This document shows, in pieces, positions 47,438 to 59,994 of a stretch of DNA of 64,000 nt (position 1 is its first letter; every line of letters starts with the position of its first letter). A program made the position numbers and the translations under genes. Source of the DNA: Pachypanchax playfairii (lineage: Eukaryota; Chordata; Actinopteri; Cyprinodontiformes; Aplocheilidae); the NCBI GenBank assembly GCA_006937955.1, contig SSNP01000030.1, positions 4,511,845-4,575,844 on the forward strand. Reading direction: 5' to 3'. Below the pieces are notes generated by a model. It was not told the origin of the DNA. It was given only the letters and a program-made list of their open reading frames with translations, and did no database searches.

Positions 47438-48358
47438 TGGTGCGTTCACACTGGACGCTTTGTTAGCGTCAAGCAACGCTCACAATGCAGTTTGATGCTT
47501 GTACGTTGAAGCTTGCAACGCCTGCCAATTCTGAGCAAACCAGAGCACGTAGGCGGGGCTTCCTCTGTTGCCAGATGTTCTGAACTATGGCGGATCATAT
47601 CGAGAGAGTGGCTTGGCTTTATTTACTTAAAGAGGCCCTTCCGTTAAAAACAGTTTGTCTGAGGTTTCTGTTGAATATTTTAGTTAGTATCCATCAGCTC
47701 CTGCAGTTGAAACCACGCCTAGCATGCTGCTGGCTAAAAGCTGTTAGCATAAGACGTATCAAACTGGAAGAGACTCGGTGCGCTGTTGCCATCTGCAGCG
47801 GGTTTGTTAGCCAATCTGAGTCCAGCAAATTAGAATAATGAATATTAATGAGTTGCAGCCGAAGCCTGACGAATCTTGACGAAGAGAGATTGAAAGGTCT
47901 GTTGATCAGTGTTTCCTAATGTATTTTAGATATAAAATGTTTCATATTAGTGGTTAATACTTCAGAAATAACCACAAAGTCCTGAAATTTGTGTGAAATG
48001 GCGCCTTTAAAGCTAGACAACGTCGGCGTCGGGTGCATCAGCGATAAGCTTGTCTTCCTTTGCTGAAATTGTTTTTTTTTCTGCTCTCGCTTTATTCAAG
48101 TTATGTACAGTGACATCACTACAATGAGATGCTCTGATTGGTTGATGCACCACCTCAAGACTGTCAACAGTTCAGCCAGCTGAACTTCTGCGTTGCTCGC
48201 GTTTCAAGTGTTGACGCTTGAAACGCAGGAAAAGCTTGAAAAGCTGATGCTGCTAACGCTCACAAAGCGACGCAGAGACTCTGACAGACTCTACCATAGA
48301 TTCTACATGTAATCTTGTTGCTCCTGATGCTGACGCTTGAGCCGGTGTGAACGCACCA
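47438..48358. mobile_element. MITE with TGGTGCGTTCACAC ends, carrying a nested MITE
   Basis: Flanked by TTA at 47435-47437 and 48359-48361. The ends are TGGTGCGTTCACACTGG and, inverted, TGGTGCGTTCACACCGG. The TWA-type duplication suggests PIF/Harbinger mobilisation. The interior is full of GACGCTT/AAGCGTC-like words (GTTAGCGTCAAGCAACGCTC) arranged as inverse pairs. Interrupted by AGAGGCC copy E. Confidence 0.88.
47631..48006 (+). mobile_element. TTAA-flanked MITE, AGAGGCC family, copy E (internally deleted)
   Basis: 376 bp between TTAA at 47627-47630 and 48007-48010. It follows the family left end, then jumps from GAATATTTTAG to TTAGTATCCATCAGCTCC, losing the segment with the CTCAAACTACGCAGGTGGTG block. 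Single 37-bp unit. Nested in the 47438-48358 MITE. Confidence 0.9.
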
Positions 48359-48361
48359 TTA

Positions 48362-49293
48362 GGCATCATAACATACTTGGACATGGTCCAACCTGGGTGA
48401 TAGCATCGATCTTTGTAGTAAACATCATTCTAGTGTGAATCAGGTTTATTTTTACTCTTAATGGAACTTTATTAAACATGATGTGATGTGAGTGTTGGCA
48501 GGAAATGACATGCAGACACATGAAAGTTGAGAAGTTTGCCTGAACTATGGAGTCAGGACTGGGTTTTTGGTATGAGAAGCTTCGCTCCACCCATCCTCTT
48601 CACATATTTACTATGTATGCTTCTTCCATTTCCCTCCTGTATTCAGTATGATAATCCTGAATTCTCTCTTCCTCTTGACTGGCTGCTTTATATCAGCTCC
48701 TTCTGTCACCATCATCTTTCTGCTCTCTCAGCGGAGAAAAACAGCTTTAGATCTTCTTTCTTCTTGTTCTGCTCCACCTACCAGGGGAAAATGGCATTAC
48801 AAAAGGGGGTCAGGTTGGTGTTCTTAATTAACATGCTCCATCAAAAATGAATGCAGCCCTTCGTGTGTTCTTGTTGTGTGTGGAAAGAGAGGAGAAAGAT
48901 GATGATCCTGCCAATGTGACTCTTGCTTCACCTAGAATGATTTGGTTGTAAACGGAGACAGCTCAAGGTGTCAGAGTTGTTTGTCAATTAATATTTCATG
49001 AGGTTGGTTACGAGAAAAACCACATCAGCTGTGCAGTGGGTGGCCTCAGTGCAAGCTGTCCTATCCATCGACCACAGCACAATGAAGCTGATTTCAGTTT
49101 TCCATGTGATTGTGTCCATTCATAAGAAACCACTCTGGAGCCTCTGATCAATAATTAGTGGTGTATTTTAATGTGTATGTTTTTATATGTCACAAGCTTG
49201 TTATTCTTTCCTCATTCCTAGAACTACCAAAATTAGCTCTTTAGACTGTCACGCAGGGTGAAAATAAGCTTAATACCTGCTTTAGATTTTCAC
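48362..49293. other. Unassigned 3' flank of pard3
   Basis: About 0.9 kb; only short unrecognised frames. No repeat recognised. Confidence 0.5.
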
Positions 49294-49666
49294 TAGGGAT
49301 GCAACAATAACACATTTATCAAACTGATACGATACCAGTACTTGGATCTGAGTACTTGCTAATACTGAGTACCAATGCTGATACTTCTACCACACAAAAA
49401 ATGCAATAAATTTGAAGACAGGTTTTATTTTCTTCTCTGCCTGTTACAACAAATGATGGTGAACTAGATAAAAAGTAAAATATTAATAAAAATGACTACA
49501 AAACTAAAATTTAAAAAATAAAAATGAACATTTTCTGTGAAATTATGGCAGAGTTTTCACATTTTAAGCATCAGTTCATGGTATCAGTTAACTTTAACCG
49601 ATACGAGTACTTTAGACGGTATCGGGGTCGATACCCGATACCAGTACCGGTATTGGTGCATCCCTA
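49294..49666 (-). mobile_element. hAT-type MITE (unfilled relative of 13509-14508)
   Basis: 373 bp. The ends are TAGGGATGCAACAATA and, inverted, TAGGGATGCACCAATAC. The flanking 8-mers attttcac and gatttcac match at 6 of 8. It is inverted relative to the element at 13509 and matches it throughout, including the TATTAATAAAAATGAC region (TTAA at 49483-49486), where the other copy carries its nested MITE. Confidence 0.9.
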
Positions 49667-51344
49667 GATTTCACTTAGAAGCTGTTTTTATCCTTATATG
49701 CACTTAAGAACCCAACAGAACAAATATTTCTGTATCTAATGGACAATCTGAGCCGGTGGCTCATAAGGTTTCTGCCTTAACAGGAATTTTGCTCAGTTGT
49801 TAGAATAAACTTTTAGCTCTGGCAGTAATTTGTATGAATATAGAGGGATTTTTATCGAAATGCATCATTTAAATGAGGGAACACTGAATTAGCATGTTTG
49901 ACAGGCAAAGCAGTTTGTAGGCGCAGATCTCTATTTTGCGAGAGCTTTGATAGTATGTGTGTTTTTATATTGCAAAGCTTTTAGGATTGTAATTGAAAGT
50001 CTGATGTGCACTGTTTGTAGGAGAAAAAGCCACACAATCCTTTGGTGAATCAAGTCCTGACTCAGCTCTTTGATATAAGACTTAAAGATTGACACCATTT
50101 TTACTTTTCTCACTTATTCATGTAAATAAATGTTTCCAAACTGCTTTTGATCTTCTTCAGAGTCAAGACCAGCATTAGGATTATCATAAAACTCACACAT
50201 TACAAGGTTGTTGATGATGAATGTTGTCAAACACGCAAGATTATATAAAATACAGCTTTAAGACATGTTTGTCTACTCATTTATCCACCATGCGTTTGTG
50301 TAGGTGGGCATGTGTTTATGTGTCTGTAAACACATCCAACATGTCCATGATTATGTCTCAGCAGCCATATGAACTGCTGAGCTGCAGAGTGGGAGAAGAG
50401 CAGAGGAGTAGGAGAGAGAAGATGGGAGGCCTGACCTTGTAGATGATTCAGTCAATGGTGTAATCACAACCGTTCCTCTGAGTCTTCTGTACAAGTAAAA
50501 GGTTACCAGCAAGGCAGCGCTCGCTTTGCTCCATCTTCCTCTTATTTATGTCTTTCGTCTCTTCGTTTTGTGTTTTTCTGGGGCAAATTTTCTGGCTTGT
50601 TAAGATGAAAGTTTTCCTGTGTGTATGTACAGTATATATATGTATATGTGTGTGAGGGGGATCAGCAATGAAACATCTTTATTAACTTTGTCCCACTGTG
50701 AGCTGGAAGGGTGCCAGCAATACTGATTTTTTTTTTTTATCTCATGCAGATGTTCCTTAATGCACATTTATTATTTGTGTTTTGTAATTAATGTTTATAT
50801 TCCATCATTGTGAAATATGGATTTTTCCTATAAAGTTATTGTTTTGGGGGATTTTTTTAGTCCAGAGAGAAATAAGAATTATATTGTTTCACTGTGTTTT
50901 TGTTTTATTATCCACAGTATGGTACTACACTGTAAAAAAAAAAATGTTGACTTAAGTTTAGAAGTTGACATATTTTTTGAGTGTATGCTGATAAAATTCC
51001 TCTGTAAGCTCTGTGCAATTTCCTTTTTATGTTCTTTAGACATACAACATACATTTTCCAGTGAATAAATTCATGGTAATTTTAGTCTTTTTATCAAGAA
51101 TTTTTCTTCATTATGTTACTTTCACAAACAATAATGGTTCCTCTTCTTGATAACATCTTGAAGAAAAACATGATAAAAAACATTTTATATTTTATATCTT
51201 GCTGCTACTATAGTCCATGTTACCGATTTAAAAGTTAAATTAAATATTAAACTTGTTTTTTCAGAGTATAAAATTGTCTGTTCTCTTTCATAAACCGCCA
51301 TCTGTTTCTGCATAGAAATTAGGGCTACTAGACCAATTGACATA
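49667..51344. other. Unassigned flank
   Basis: About 1.7 kb, AT-rich, with a TATATATGTATATGTGTGTG stretch near 50634. An ACACTGTAAAAAAAAAAATG start near 50930 resembles ends of some fish MITEs, but no convincing partner end was found. Confidence 0.45.
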
Positions 51345-52558
51345 CACTCACCTAAAGGATTATTAGGAACACCTGTTCAATTTGTCCTTAATGCAATTAT
51401 CTAATCAACCAATCACATGGCAGTTGCTTGAATGCATTTAGGGGTGTGGTCCTGGTCAAGACAATCACCTGAACTCCAAACTGAATGTCAGAACAGGAAA
51501 GAAAGGTGATTTAAGCCATGTTGAGCGTGTCATGGTTGTTGGTACCAGACGGTCTGAGTATTTCACAATCTGCTCAGTTACTGGGATTTTAACCCACAAC
51601 CATTTCTAGAGTTTACAAAGAATGATGTGAAAAGGGAAAAACATCCAGTATGCAGCAGTCCTGTGGGTGAAAATGCCTTGTTGATGCTAGAGGTCAGAGG
51701 AGAATGGACCGACTGATTCAAGCTGATAGAAGAGCAACTTTGACTGAAATAACCTCATTACAACCGAGGAATGCAGCAAAGTATTTGTAAAGCTACAACA
51801 CGCACAACCTTGAGGCTGATGGGCTACAACAGCAGAAGACCCCACCAGGTACCACTCATCTCCACTACTAATAGGAAAAAGAGGATACAATTTACACCAG
51901 CTCACCAAAATTGGACAGTTGAAGACTGTAAAAATGTTTCCTGGTCTGATGAGTCTGGATTTCTGTTGAGACATTCAAATAGTAGAGTCAGAATTTGGTG
52001 TAAACAGAATGAGAACATGGATCCATCATGTCTTGTTACCACTGTGCAGGCTGGTGGTGGTGGTGTCATGGTGTGGGGGAGGTTTTCTTGGCACACTTTA
52101 GGTCCCTTAGTGCCAATTGGGTATCGTTTAAATGCCACGGGCTACCTGAGCATTGTGTCTGACCATGTCCATCCCTTCATGACCACCATGTACCCATCCT
52201 CTGATGGCTACTTCCAGCAGGATAATGCACCATGTCATAAAGCTGGAATCATTTCAAATTGGTTTCTTGAACATGACAATGAGTTCACTGTACTACAACG
52301 GCCCCTACAGTCACCAGATCTCAACCCCATAGAGCATCTTTGGGATGTGGTGGAACGGGAGCTTCGTGTCCTGGATGTACATCCCATAAATCTCCATCAA
52401 CTGCAAGATGCTATCCTATCAATATGGACCAACATTTCTAAAGAATGTTTTCAGCACCTTGTTGAATCAATGTCACGTAGAATTAATGCAGTTCTGAAGG
52501 TGAAAGGGGGTCAAACACCGTATTAGTATGGTGTTTATAATAATCCTTTAGGTGAGTG
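51345..52558 (+). mobile_element. Tc1/mariner-type element with DD36E spacing
   Basis: 1214 bp flanked by TA (51343-51344, 52559-52560). The inverted ends CACTCACCTAAAGGATTATT are identical over 20 bases. The short ends and overall length are typical of a full-length Tc1/mariner copy. The transposase is damaged in its N-terminal half, so the element is non-autonomous now. Confidence 0.95.
51771..52526 (+). pseudogene. DD36E-type transposase, frameshifted N-terminus
   Basis: The open part has 251 residues and contains the whole catalytic domain: D60 in WSDESGF, D151 in QQDNAPCH and E188 in SPDLNPIEHLWD. There are 36 residues between the last two, not the 34 of classical Tc1, matching the DD36E group described as Incomer. 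A glycine-rich AGGGGVMVWG lies at 94-103. The ATG here is internal: upstream, another frame reads [20 protein letters not shown] and ends in a stop at the overlap. A single-base shift near 51764 therefore separates the DNA-binding part, and further stops lie upstream. Confidence 0.88.
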
Positions 52559-52736
52559 TAGTCTGACATGAGGTTAGGAGATCACACCTGTATGATATCA
52601 CTTCCTGTTATGAAGAAACAAGCAGTTGCAACATGAGTTGTAGTGAGAGAGAGACTGAACAGACTGTGACAGACGAGAGACAGGTAGATCCAAGGTAATG
52701 ATATCTATGTTGATATACGTAAATACTAGGGATGTC

Positions 52737-53735
52737 CTGATCAAGATTTTTTGCCCTAAACTCCGAGTCTGAGTCATTTGATTTTGAGCACCGAGTCCCG
52801 ATCCGATACTTCTATAAAACATTAAAAAATAAATAAAAAGGAGCAAATAAACAGATCCAGGATGTTCTTTATGTTGTATTTAATTCACCCTATTTAATAT
52901 TTAGCTGCAGGGACAGGACAGCCAGCAGTCCTGGGACTGGGACAACCAACAGTCCTGGGACTGGGACAGCCGGTTGCGTCCACTCCAGCGTGTCCTGTGG
53001 TTTCCCCTGGGCTTTTTCATGGTGGGGAGTCATGAAGTTGTTACTTGTGTGTAAAAACGAACATGACGAGAGTGCATTTCTGTACTGTGAGCACGCAAAC
53101 AGTCCGAACGCACACAAACTGGTGGACGGATATTACGTTATTAAATAAAACATTATGTAATTAAATCAGCTGATCAGAACAGCAGACACTGTAGAAAGAG
53201 TCACATGATCATGGTCTGTCTTCTGCATGCAGTAAGTGATCACCTCCACTCCATGAACCAGTTTAAGATAATATCATAGGGATTCAATATGACTATAAAC
53301 TAACACCGGAACTCATGCTAACGCGGCTAGCAAAGCTAGTGGAGCTAACGGGGCAACATTCTCAACACAACATCCACTGAGCCAATTAAAGAATCTTACC
53401 TCGAAGAAAATATATGCATCGACATTTTTATAAGTCCTCATCTTCTCCACTGTTGTGTAGACTACAGGACTGTTAACATTCCCATTTTCACATACATTGC
53501 GGTCGGTCGTCATGGAAACGAGTCCTCTCTTAAAATGGCAGCTGCGGGTTAAGAGGGAAAGTGTCCCGGATACCGATGTCACACAAAAAGGTGTATAGAT
53601 GCCTTAAAAACTAATGAGAATATATATATATATACGTCCGAGTCCTGATCGGGAGGTAACGACCGATTCCGATCGAGTCTGAAACTACGTGATCGAGCCC
53701 GATTTCCGATCACGTGATCGGATCTGACATCCCTA
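52737..53735. mobile_element. hAT-type non-autonomous element
   Basis: 999 bp. The ends are TAGGGATGTCCTGATC and, inverted, TAGGGATGTCAGATCC. The flanking 8-mers gtaaatac and atagatac match at 6 of 8. The ends are rich in CCGATC/GATCGG words that form sub-terminal inverted repeats, and a short (TA)n lies near 53620. No transposase coding recognised. Confidence 0.85.
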
Positions 53736-56700
53736 ATAGATACCTTTATCAGGTATCACATGAGTTACCTTGGATTCACTGGGGAAGGAAGATGGTTGAA
53801 ATTCACATTAGATTTCACATTGTGTAAGAAAAGGTTGGCAAAGCAGCTGCTCAACTTTTAAGAAGAAACCAGGTGGTGTCTGATAGAAAAGACGGTTGTT
53901 GAGATACAACTTGTGCATTTCTTGACTGTGGAGTGGAAGTCATGTTAGTTATGTCTTGTAAACAAGTCGTTCTTTCATGAACTTTATTTTTAAGCTTAGT
54001 AATTGATGTCTCAACTCTGGAATTCTAGTCTTATGATGCTATTGGGTTCTTGATAATCAGATTGTGTTGTAAGAGTTCAGCTAAGCTGGACCGGTTATGG
54101 ACAATCAAGACTGAAGTTTTAACAGTTTTATTTACTCAAACGAACGTGTTTGATCTTCATCAGGTACTCGACTCTCTGGATTGTTCAGGGTTCTCTTTAC
54201 TAGAGACAGGATGGTGACTAAAACCTAAACCTTGAGGACAGGTTCAAGGTTCAAGGGATCTTTATTATCCTCATCAGACAATTTATCGTGGAGCAAAAAG
54301 CATTCACAAACAAACAAACAAACAAACAAACAAATACATTTCAAACAAAAACAAATTGAAATAGGGAAGTAGGGAGATGGGCTACTTTGTTATGGGGTCC
54401 AGGGAGGGAGGACCAAGATGGCACTCTGCAGTGTGTGTATCCAGGTAAGTGTCTCTTTAATTGATGGAGGTCCACTGAGAAGAACGGACAGTAACGTGCA
54501 GGTTGAAAGAGTTCTACAGAAACTTTGAGTGACAGTTAATAAGGAAAGCTGATTTGGGGGAGAGTTAGTTAATTCTGAATGACTTCATCTGAGGACAGAT
54601 GGACAAACAAAATCTAAGATGAATTAAATCAGTTTTAATGCTAAATAGAAAGTAATTGTGCAGAAAACAATCCAATCCACAATCTAATAATCTGTAAACC
54701 AGGCAGGCGATGTTCAGAATCAGAGAGTAAACTTGAATCAGACCTACAGGTTTGATGTGGATGAGGCAGAGAGCAGGGTCATGAACAGGCAGGCAGGAAA
54801 CAATGATCCAACAAATCATCTGTAAGGGAGAAGCAGTAGTCACAAAAACAAGGCCGTGGTCAAAACACTCATGACATGGAACTTTGTTGAATTACAGGCA
54901 CAACAAAACAGACAATCAGCAAAGTGGCGGGAGCTGTGGAGAGTTTTTATACACAGTGAAACAAGTCAGTGGCATGAGCTAGACGACCGAACACCGGAGA
55001 GCACGATTAGAGACGATAGCAAGCTGACAAGACAAAGATTTGGATCTTATTTTTAGGAGTCCTGGTTAATCCAAACTCATCCAAAACTGAAGTGAGACAG
55101 ATGTCACAATGCTGCGATGGGATAAACAAGGAGGTAGAGTTAAAAATCTGAGCCTATCATAAACATACACTGTTGCCATTTTTTCTTTAAATGTTATGCC
55201 ATGACTTATCTCTAACAATATGACATATACACACAATGTTGTTTTGAAGTTTCAGCTGAAAAGTACCTGTATATCTTTTCAGTCTCCAGCAACCAGTGCT
55301 GAATGCTCTTTGTACATTTCCTCCCTTCTCCCGACCTCTTCCTTTCTGCAAGGTGCCTGGTGCAGAATGCAGTGTTATTTTCCAGTTTACCCAGTATAAG
55401 CATACCCATGAGCCTAAGCTACAGTTGTTAGGCCTTCCATACAGAACGTTACAAGCAAAACTAACAATATTACTGCAAAAAGAACATGTTTAGATGCAAA
55501 TCTATCAGTCTAGTAGCAGCAGACACAGTATGAATCTGGTACCAAGAGAAATCCATGCAGACATTGCTAGTACTGTTGCATTGCCACATACTCCATTGAT
55601 GCAATTTGCAACATGACACTGTGAACAATGTTGTTTTTGTATAAACCAAGAACATAAACTGATATGCCACTTTAATAAGACAGGTAGGAAAATATAATGG
55701 GACATAAAGGCACCACAAGTATACCGTCTGAAATCTGACTGCTATCAGAAATCCAGACATAACTGCAAGTTTAAGATGATTTTCCTAGAAGTGTTTATGA
55801 AAAGAAAAAAAGATTTTGAGAACAAATTATTTATGGTTTTGATCTGTCATACTGACATACTGACTCCGCCCTCATGAAGATGCTTGTCAGCTGTGACACA
55901 CCATGTGGACTGAGGCACAATGTTCTGTAGCGTCGCCACACGTGATGGAAGAGCCGCTGTTCTGCTCAACAGGTTGCTTTTATTAGCCAATAAAAACGGT
56001 TCCTCTAGGCTGAAGTCACGCCAAAACTACCACCACCGCATCTCATGCTGTCTTTTTTTTCTCTTCCACACACACATCCACCCCCAACAGGCAGGTTGGT
56101 GTTAGGGTGTTAGGGTTTTTGGTAATGAGCTAGTCCAACTGGTTTATTTGGATATCAAAAACATAAGAACAAAACAAGTCCACAGGAATCTTCATTGACA
56201 CTTAGTGTACTGCCCCCTAGAGTACTGATTAAGTTTCAATTGTCCTACAAGGCTTGCCGTAGTTACATTACCTTGAGAGCCATGTTAAAGATGTCTGCAC
56301 TGTTAAGCATCCTGCTCGATTATTTGGTCACCTAAGAACATCTGTCTGTAAGTATTATCTTGTATTACTTTATGTTTAATACTCAATTGAAGCACTTTAA
56401 GTTGTTTTGTTTTCGTAAAATCGGGTAAAAAATAAGACGCTAATTGCGGTAGCATTTTATGGGTTTTTCTGTGTAGATTAGCATTAAGCTAAGCGAGGCC
56501 TTCGCAGGTGTTTCAGTTGCACTTTTGCCCAAATAAATGATTTGCATGTATCCGTAACAACTTTACGGTGGCTTATATTGTTTCTATGATTTATGTTGAT
56601 GACTGCAGATTGTAATATGCTTTTATTTCTATATGTTACAGTTTTAAAAACATTCTTTTGGCTCCAGTAAATTAACAAACGACGCAGCGTCTCCTGGTGT

Positions 56701-56804
56701 TTATTGGAGCAACTGCTAGCTATCTGTAAAGCTAGTTCAACACACTAGTGAAGGCAGAATACTTAGCAAACTCAGGGAGGGATATTACAAAAATCTTTGT
56801 AGCA
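53736..56804. other. Unassigned flank
   Basis: About 3 kb. Apart from a (CAAA)n run at 54307-54334, purine-rich stretches near 54700-55060 look repeat-like but could not be classified. No exon recognised; the small frames have no domains. Confidence 0.45.
54307..54334 (+). repeat. (CAAA)7 microsatellite
   Basis: Seven perfect CAAA units. Adjacent sequence (GGTTCAAGGGATCTTTATTA) resembles the end of an interspersed repeat, class unknown. Confidence 0.9.
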
Positions 56805-56971
56805 TTTGTAGCATCCTGTTCAGGATCATGAGGTCCTTCTGCCTCCAACAGTGATTGAGATGGAGGGATATACCCTGGACAGCTCATCAGTCCATTACTT
56901 CATCAAACAGAGACTAACAATCATGCATGCACACCTACGCACACATAATTTACAATCACCAGTTACTATAA

Positions 56972-58198
56972 AGCCTCGGTCACAATGACCTAAAAGAACA
57001 CATCATTCCTACGAATCTCCCGTTTCCTATGAAATGTAGAGTTCATGAACATTCATTGAGACGAGCATTGTTTCCTACAGCTTCTAGTTACGGCTGCCGA
57101 ATGAGTAACTTGATGGTTCCTTGACAATATGAGGGGATTTTCTGTTGTATGCTGGACACAGAGTTCTTCATCACTTCTTATGGGTGTGTTGGAACCTTCT
57201 TCCAGTCGACCATCAACCATCTTATCACCCATGGATGAAATTTTGATTTCAGAGGTGGGGGGGACAGAAGTGTTTTTCATAAAACTAATCTTTCAGCTTA
57301 CTGTGTCCTCCATTGTTTCTTTTAGTTTTCTATTGCTACTTTTAAGCCCATTTTTCCTTGGTTTGACTGGTTGTAAAGCATGTAGCCAAACATTATCACC
57401 CAATTCACCTGTGTAAACATCACACCAACTTAGTAACAATTTTGCCTATTTATGGAATATTATCATTTAATTAGCACCATCTACTGGTGGGCAAGTCAAA
57501 CTGGCATTACATTTGGGAAGAAAAGGTGTTGAAGGACGGCTGGAAGACATTTCTTTGAGTAACTTACAGTTTGACTTCTAAAAAAGTCTCTTATGTCGCC
57601 TTTTTTTCTCTTTGACATCATAAACCCAAACGCCGGCCAAACGACAGTTGCACAGCACTCCTGACCGCAGGTTAGCTCGCCACCACACCGGTCTGTCTGT
57701 CTGCAGTGTGCAAACAGGCAAGGGGGAGTGACAGCAGAAACAGCCAATCACACAAGAGGAACTGGTAGGCGGGCTAAACTAGGGGAGACGGGCTTCAGCT
57801 TGAGCGGCCGTTTTCTGCTTGGTCCTAGTGCTCATCCCATCTCTGTTTAATGTAGCGAAACATTGTTTTTGGACAGTTGCAGAGTACAGGGGACCAAAAC
57901 GGCCTTTTGAAAAAGTGCAGGGGACATGTCCCCTGTGTCCCCCCCTAAAACTACGTCCATGTTATCACCATTGTTTATTGTAAGGTGCGTAAACAGCATC
58001 CCATGTGCAACTTGTTGTTAGGAAGATCCTCCAGCTGTCGACACATTTTGTTAGGGAATATTGATTGGGAAGATATGATTTTATAAAAAAAACTAATTAT
58101 GTTTAGGGGTGCTAGTGTTAGGGAGACTGTAGGAAATGGTCCAAAAATTGCTCATAGCACTTTTGCAGCCGTGCGTGAGGTTCATTGTGACCAAGGCT
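56972..58198. mobile_element. TIR element with TAA target duplication
   Basis: Ends AGCCTCGGTCACAATGA and, inverted, AGCCTTGGTCACAATGA (one mismatch in 17). TAA flanks both sides (56969-56971, 58199-58201), consistent with PIF/Harbinger. The interruption of a known repeat confirms both boundaries. It contains a hAT first-exon relic in its right half. Confidence 0.88.
57500..57965 (-). pseudogene. hAT 5' end and first coding exon relic
   Basis: On the minus strand the sequence runs from a GACGTAGTTTTAGGGGGG end, through a 16-bp palindrome AGGGGACATGTCCCCT, to a reading frame MSKRKKGDIRDFFRSQT followed at once by GTAAGT, a good splice donor. Short MSKRKxxDIRDFF starts are familiar from fish hAT-like transposases with a spliced first exon. 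Nothing downstream of the donor is recognised, so it is a fragment. The class call is tentative. Confidence 0.5.
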
Positions 58199-58300
58199 TA
58201 ACATGCATGCTTTTAGATTAGGATGAAACTGAAGAACCCAGAGAAAACCCACAAATGCATATGGAAGCAGGCTAAGCCTGGGACCTTCTTACTGCAAGTC

Positions 58301-59865
58301 AAATCGTTTTGATATGAATTTTGCATCGTCTTCTAGTTGCAGGATCAACCCTCAAAAGAAAACGATCAGAAAATGCAGGATTTTTGAATTGTTTCTCTTA
58401 TGGCTGGAGGAAGTTTGAAACAATTTGTCACTATAGAAACACCAACACATTTTATGAGTGGGATGCAAAAACAAATCCTCTGTCTTCCTATATCTCTTTA
58501 ATCTCCACTTCCAATAAGTTCCTGGAACAGCTGGCCAAAATTTTGTTAAAAGCTAGATTAAATCCTGTGATGGCTCTGATGCTGATGAAGACAATAGTAA
58601 ATTTTATGATGCTTAGCTCCAGTGGAAGGGTGGATTTTAGGAAAACTCCTGCCAAATCTACCTCAAAAGGGGGTTTTGAGAGGTTTTATCAGGTCAGAGT
58701 AGAACAAACGACATAATCTTAAAGTATTGCATTTGTGAGTAGAAGAATAAAATTAAGATGAAAAAGAAGAGAGGAGGCCAAACTCCCAAAATCTGCTCAG
58801 ATGCTGAGAGGGTAGAGAGCGGCTTTAACCCGGAATAATACCTTAGATGGGAGTTTAAAAGCAACGCTGGAGTAATTCAGCTGTGAACATCCCTGCTGAG
58901 TCACAGTCTGTTTTCTCCTTTGTTACCTTTGATTGAGGGTCAGAGGACCGAATGGAGAGAAATGATCCTGCAGTGGTTCAAGTCTTTACAGTTAGATTCT
59001 TTTTAGATGTCCTCAACGGTGTTTCTGCTTTTACCGTGTCACATGCAAATGGATTTCTAAAGCTCCTTTTTTAAAGTAGACAAAAAAAAAACCCAAAACA
59101 CCTACGTCCAGCTTTTGTCTGTAGTGGTAAAGGTACGATCGGCTTTTATTCCTATGATAAACTGCTCTGCAGCAGTCAAGGGTATTTAATGGCTCTAGAT
59201 TAAATTGGTTGGTAATAAAACGTGGCACCCAGATGGACATGCTTATCTCACACCGTTTCTGAGACTCTGAGGTTATTGACAACATCTACAAAGCCAGTTA
59301 AATATTTTAAAGATTCACATCCGAGTTTAAATTTCTGTTTTTCCCCCTAATTCGTGGACAAACAGCAGGAAAGTAAAACAAGGATATGAACAGATTACAA
59401 CAAAATGAACATGAATGTTTTCCATTATCGTCATCGCTCCAAAACTTCAATTTATTGAGTTTAAAACATGCAAATCTGTTGCATCAGATTCAACACAGGT
59501 GTGTCATAAAGAGCTAGGTAACTGGATTCAACAGACAATGGAATAAATGTTTCTCTTTTATAAAAGTTTATTCTCAAACAGATAGTGAGCAGGTAACGAG
59601 AACCAGGAACTTTGTGAACTCCGTCTCTTCCTTTGTAAGCCAGGATGGGCTATTGAGAGATCCAGTGAACTGAGAGGCCAACCGAGGAGGAAGGTGCAGA
59701 GGAAGGCAGGTGAGTCCAGAGGAGACGCAGGAGCAGAAAGACAGAGACAGCAGACAAGAGTATGAACTGGACCAGAACTATGTGGAGTAAACTGTGTTTA
59801 GAAGTCCAGAAATCTCTCAGGAGCAATCACAGATCCAGATCGAACACTGAATAAAACCTTTGATA
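58301..59865. other. Unassigned flank
   Basis: About 1.6 kb. A 131-residue frame at 58321-58716 has no recognisable domain. A purine-rich stretch lies at 59640-59830. No exon or element recognised. Confidence 0.45.
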
Positions 59866-59994
59866 GACTTCCGGTTGGGACACGGACTAGATGGCAGCAT
59901 AGCTGATCAGCTCCCGAATATTTGAACTTTCTACAAGCCCTTAAAACATTGAATTAAGTTTGCGAATAACGGACATTGAGTGAGGGGGGCAAGG

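Larger units (their letters stand above)
56805..58300 (+). repeat. Common fish interspersed repeat split by a transposon
   Basis: The left piece, 56805-56971, runs TACCCTGGACAGCTCATCAG to CACACATAATTTACAATCAC. The right piece, 58199-58300, starts TAACATGCATGCTTTTAGAT and continues GAGAAAACCCACAAATGCAT and GGGACCTTCTTACTGCAAG. Joined in that order they follow a very abundant fish repeat, whose earlier part also occurs at 10547-10676. The break is an inserted TIR element. Confidence 0.75.

Noticed and set aside
50927..51262. Possible MITE starting ACACTGTAAAAAAAAAAATG and ending near CTTGTTTTTTCAGAGTA
   Set aside because: The supposed right end matches the left poorly and no target duplication was found.
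57941..58141. A retroviral or other virus-derived copy in the GC-rich flank
   Set aside because: No protease, polymerase or envelope-type motif and no LTR pair could be seen anywhere in the window.
58321..58716. 131-codon frame with charged start
   Set aside because: No domain recognised and no support from context; could be chance in the flank.
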